NCBI RefSeq assembly: GCF_003611675.1
Contig: NZ_RAWA01000010.1
Span: 1-62,039 of the forward strand
Origin: Corallococcus sp. CA053C
GTDB taxonomy: Bacteria > Myxococcota > Myxococcia > Myxococcales > Myxococcaceae
Length of the DNA: 62,039 bases
Direction: 5' to 3'
Within the stretch, counting starts at the first letter, position 1. Each line of letters starts with the position of its first letter. The notes beneath the pieces were generated by a model. That model saw only the letters and a list, made by a program, of their open reading frames with translations, did no database searches and was not told where the DNA came from. Positions 59,863 through 62,039 of the stretch are shown piece after piece. Position numbers and translations under genes: made by a program.

Positions 59863-61269
59863 ATGAAGCCGTTCTGGGGTCGTCCGCACGTCGCACTCGC
59901 TGCCATGGGGCTGTTCCTGATGTCCTCGGGCGCGGCCCATGCACAGGAAATACAGGGGCGGGGCCTCACCAGCTATATGCCCGTGGACCAGACGGAGCCC
60001 TTCGCCGAGGTCATGACTCGGATGAAGGCCGAGAAGCCCAAGATCACCGCACGTCACCAACAGCTTCTCACCCAGCGCTATGACCTGGGAAACCGACCTG
60101 CCCCGGGCGTCACCATGTCTCGTGGGAAGGCCGTGCAGGAAGGCGTGCGGGTGAAGCTTCCGCAGGGCGTCACATGGGAGGCCCTCGCCGCCATGAGCCC
60201 CGAGGTGGTTCGAGCCAAGGGGCTCTTCCCAGGGGGCCTCATGCCGTTGCCACACCCGAATCATCCGGAAGGCGGCATGCTCTTCCCCAAGTTCCACATC
60301 GATGAAATCAAGCGGCAGGAGGGGAGGGACCTCACGCGGTTCGATCTCGACTTCGACCTGCCGGACCACCTGCTGCCGGAGTTCCCACCGCCCATCTTCC
60401 TCACCACGCGCCCGGACCTGGGGGATGTCTCGCAGGGAAAGCTGGTGACCCTCATGAATGTCCAGGAGCTGTTCAACGGCCTCCTGAATCCGAAGCAATT
60501 GGAAGGCTTGCGGTTGCTCGTGACGCCCTTTCCCCAGCAGCAGTTCAATCAGACCGCCGACCGTCGTTCCGAACTGCCCAGTCGGGGCGTGGCGTGCTTC
60601 GACTGTCACGTCAATGGCCACTCCAATGCCGCCACGCACCTGGTGGGAGATATTCGTCCCCAGGAGTTCCGCCACCGCATCGATACGCCGACCCTCCGCG
60701 GGGTGAACATCCAGCGCCTGTTCGGCTCGCAGCGGGCCCTCAAGACAGTGGAGGACTTCACCGAGTTCGAGCAGCGCGCGGCCTACTTCGACGGAGATCC
60801 CGTCATCGCCACGAAGAAGGGCGTCAACATCCTTGAGCGGGGCAGCCAGGTGCACTTCATGGCGGAGGTTCAGGAAATCCTAGACTTCCCTCCTGCTCCC
60901 AAGCTGCGCTTCGACGGAAAGCTGGATCCGAAGAAGGCCACCGAGCCGGAGATGCGCGGTCAGGCGCTCTTCTTCGGCAAGGCGCAGTGCTCCGTGTGTC
61001 ACACCCCGCCGTATTATACCGACAACCTGATGCACAACATGCGGGCGGAGCGCTTCTACAAGCCACGCCTGGTGAACGGCGCGGTGATGGGCGCGGATGG
61101 CCCCATCAAGACGTTCCCCCTGCGCGGCATCAAGGATTCTCCGCCCTATCTTCATGATGGGCGGCTCTTGACGCTGGAGGACACGGTGGAGTTCTTCAAC
61201 CTCATGCTGGAGACCCGGCTCAATGAGCGGGAGAAGAAGGACCTCGTCGCATTCATGCGCGTGCTCTGA
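59863..61269 (+). CDS. dihaem cytochrome c peroxidase-like protein
   Basis: 468 residues from ATG 59863 (AAGGGG upstream). A Sec signal ends at AHA-QE. Two haem c motifs: CFDCH (245-249) and CSVCH (376-380). The C-terminal motif FPLRGIKDSPPYLHDGRLLTLEDTVEFF is typical of the CCP/MauG superfamily and carries distal-ligand candidates. It is longer than a bacterial cytochrome c peroxidase, with about 200 extra N-terminal residues containing GMLFPKFHIDEIKRQEGRDLTRFDLDF-type sequence. It is probably a periplasmic oxidase or peroxidase. It is 19 kb from the RoxA-like gene; a shared redox role is possible but unshown. Confidence 0.82.
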   Translation: MKPFWGRPHVALAAMGLFLMSSGAAHAQEIQGRGLTSYMPVDQTEPFAEVMTRMKAEKPKITARHQQLLTQRYDLGNRPAPGVTMSRGKAVQEGVRVKLPQGVTWEALAAMSPEVVRAKGLFPGGLMPLPHPNHPEGGMLFPKFHIDEIKRQEGRDLTRFDLDFDLPDHLLPEFPPPIFLTTRPDLGDVSQGKLVTLMNVQELFNGLLNPKQLEGLRLLVTPFPQQQFNQTADRRSELPSRGVACFDCHVNGHSNAATHLVGDIRPQEFRHRIDTPTLRGVNIQRLFGSQRALKTVEDFTEFEQRAAYFDGDPVIATKKGVNILERGSQVHFMAEVQEILDFPPAPKLRFDGKLDPKKATEPEMRGQALFFGKAQCSVCHTPPYYTDNLMHNMRAERFYKPRLVNGAVMGADGPIKTFPLRGIKDSPPYLHDGRLLTLEDTVEFFNLMLETRLNEREKKDLVAFMRVL

Positions 61270-61384
61270 CGCTCGCGTGGGCGTGCGCGGCAAGCGTTGC
61301 TTCGCAGCCACAAGCAGCCAGGGGCTCCACGGAATCCCGTGGGAGGCTGACGGTAACGTGACCACTCGCTCTGAGTGGGGGCCC

Positions 61385-61435
61385 GTGCTGGAGCCAGCCT
61401 CCCAGGCTGCGTGGGCAGTCCCAGGTTTTGCAGGA
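61385..61435 (+). repeat. inverted repeat, left arm
   Basis: 51 bases that match the reverse complement of 61871-61921 at 44 of 51 positions without gaps. The core includes GCGTGGGCAGTCCCAGGT, identical in both arms. Confidence 0.75.
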
Positions 61436-61870
61436 TGAAGCGTACATGTATGTCTGCGAATCAAATTCCGGGAGGGTTCCCAGGACGGGTTGCACTTGGG
61501 GGGAGTGCACGCCGATGTGGGCCTGTCTGCTCGGGCGACCGATTCAGAACGGTCAGGACAAGCAAGCAGCGCGTACGACACTCCGAAACAGCGAGGGCCT
61601 TCCTCCACTTGCGGTGAAACTGCTCACGCGGGTGCACGGGGTTGCCCCGGGGCGGGCTGATTCCAGGCGAGCGCGATGCGCAGCATCCGTGCCGACCCCT
61701 GCACTGCGCTGCGCCATGTCTCCCGGATCAGCGCCGATGCGCACAACACGCTGTGTCTCACGTGGTCCTGGGTCGCGAGCAGGTGACAAATGCCTGGACG
61801 CGCCCGAAGAGGAGAAGTGAGGGGTTCAGGACAGGGGGCAACAATCATGTTCCCAGTGGGGTGCGTGCCC

Positions 61871-61921
61871 TCCTGGAGCACCTGGGACTGCCCACGCTGC
61901 CTGGGAGACGGGCCCCAGCAC
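61871..61921 (-). repeat. inverted repeat, right arm
   Basis: Partner of 61385-61435, separated by 435 bases. The pair could bound a small non-autonomous element or the remnant of a mobile element. No transposase is visible between the arms and no target duplication is evident. Confidence 0.75.
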
Positions 61922-62039
61922 GGGGGCCACCCCAGAACGCGGGGTGTTGAGCGCCAGGCCGCGGTGGCCCCCATGCCCAAGCCCCCTGCCGCGCCCCTGA
62001 GGGGAGCGCGGCCTGAGCGGGCGTGTGCCCCATCAGGGC

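Larger units (their letters stand above)
61270..62039. other. 770-bp stretch without a convincing gene
   Basis: No frame here has a recognisable protein, a good ribosome site and plausible codon use together. The stretch holds a small hairpin (CCACTC/GAGTGG, 61362-61378) and the two arms of an inverted repeat at 61385 and 61871. Weak minus-strand coding-like sequence (61624-61800) may be what is left of a decayed gene or mobile element. Confidence 0.5.

Noticed and set aside
61624-61980. Minus-strand open frame inside the inverted-repeat unit as a transposase
   Set aside because: No catalytic motif or recognisable domain; at most a decayed remnant.

Overview
The window looks like chromosomal DNA of a myxobacterium (Myxococcota, probably a Corallococcus/Myxococcus relative). 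This is inferred from very high GC, dense gene packing, many secreted lipoproteins, a Pfa-type lipid megasynthase, a RoxA-type dihaem cytochrome and the remains of an enhancer-binding regulator. No rRNA, tRNA, CRISPR array or intact insertion sequence was found. All calls come from reading the sequence and from recalled family knowledge; no database search was run.

Layout. 1-2623 (minus): an ECF sigma factor, a zinc-finger/membrane anti-sigma-like protein and a caspase-fold lipoprotein cut by the left edge. 2922-10549: a DUF4382 lipoprotein, a UvrA-family ATPase, a DUF1570-type metalloprotease with TPRs, a serine hydrolase and two small unknown proteins. 10623-19617 (plus): a compact secondary-lipid locus with a tandem-ACP/enoyl-reductase protein, a 2133-residue megasynthase (hotdog, AT, KS, chain-length-factor-like KS, KR, DH) and a desaturase, closed by a strong hairpin. 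A beta-helix lipoprotein (minus) and a DHCR24-like FAD enzyme follow.

24252-41248 reads as a catabolic island. A minus-strand set (SDR, acyl-CoA dehydrogenase, APH-type kinase, DUF6285) has the composition of levulinate/4-hydroxyacyl-CoA (lva) operons. It diverges from a nine-gene plus-strand operon: enoyl-CoA hydratase, TetR regulator, HSDL2-like SDR, acyl-CoA ligase, two acyl-CoA dehydrogenases, thiolase, FadJ-like enzyme and aldehyde dehydrogenase. A RoxA-like rubber oxygenase gene converges on the end of that operon. Related 15-bp palindromes lie in the divergent promoter region and just upstream of the RoxA-like gene. Together these suggest co-regulated cleavage of polyisoprenoid to keto-aldehydes, oxidation, beta-oxidation, and use of the final levulinyl-CoA unit.

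41445-49003: secreted or envelope proteins (an Ig-like lipoprotein, a LysM protein with a Cys/His domain, an annexin-like/lysozyme-like protein, an unknown lipoprotein, a DUF6345-like caspase-fold protein, a lipase). 49082-56239: a RADAR-type anti-phage pair (rdrA ATPase, rdrB deaminase), a converging membrane protein, and a frameshifted remnant resembling the start of a type I restriction HsdR_N protein. This looks like a small defence island. 56442-61269: a serine hydrolase, an EEP-family phosphodiesterase, a Fis-type regulator fragment and a second dihaem cytochrome. The last 770 bases hold no convincing gene but contain a 51-bp imperfect inverted repeat.
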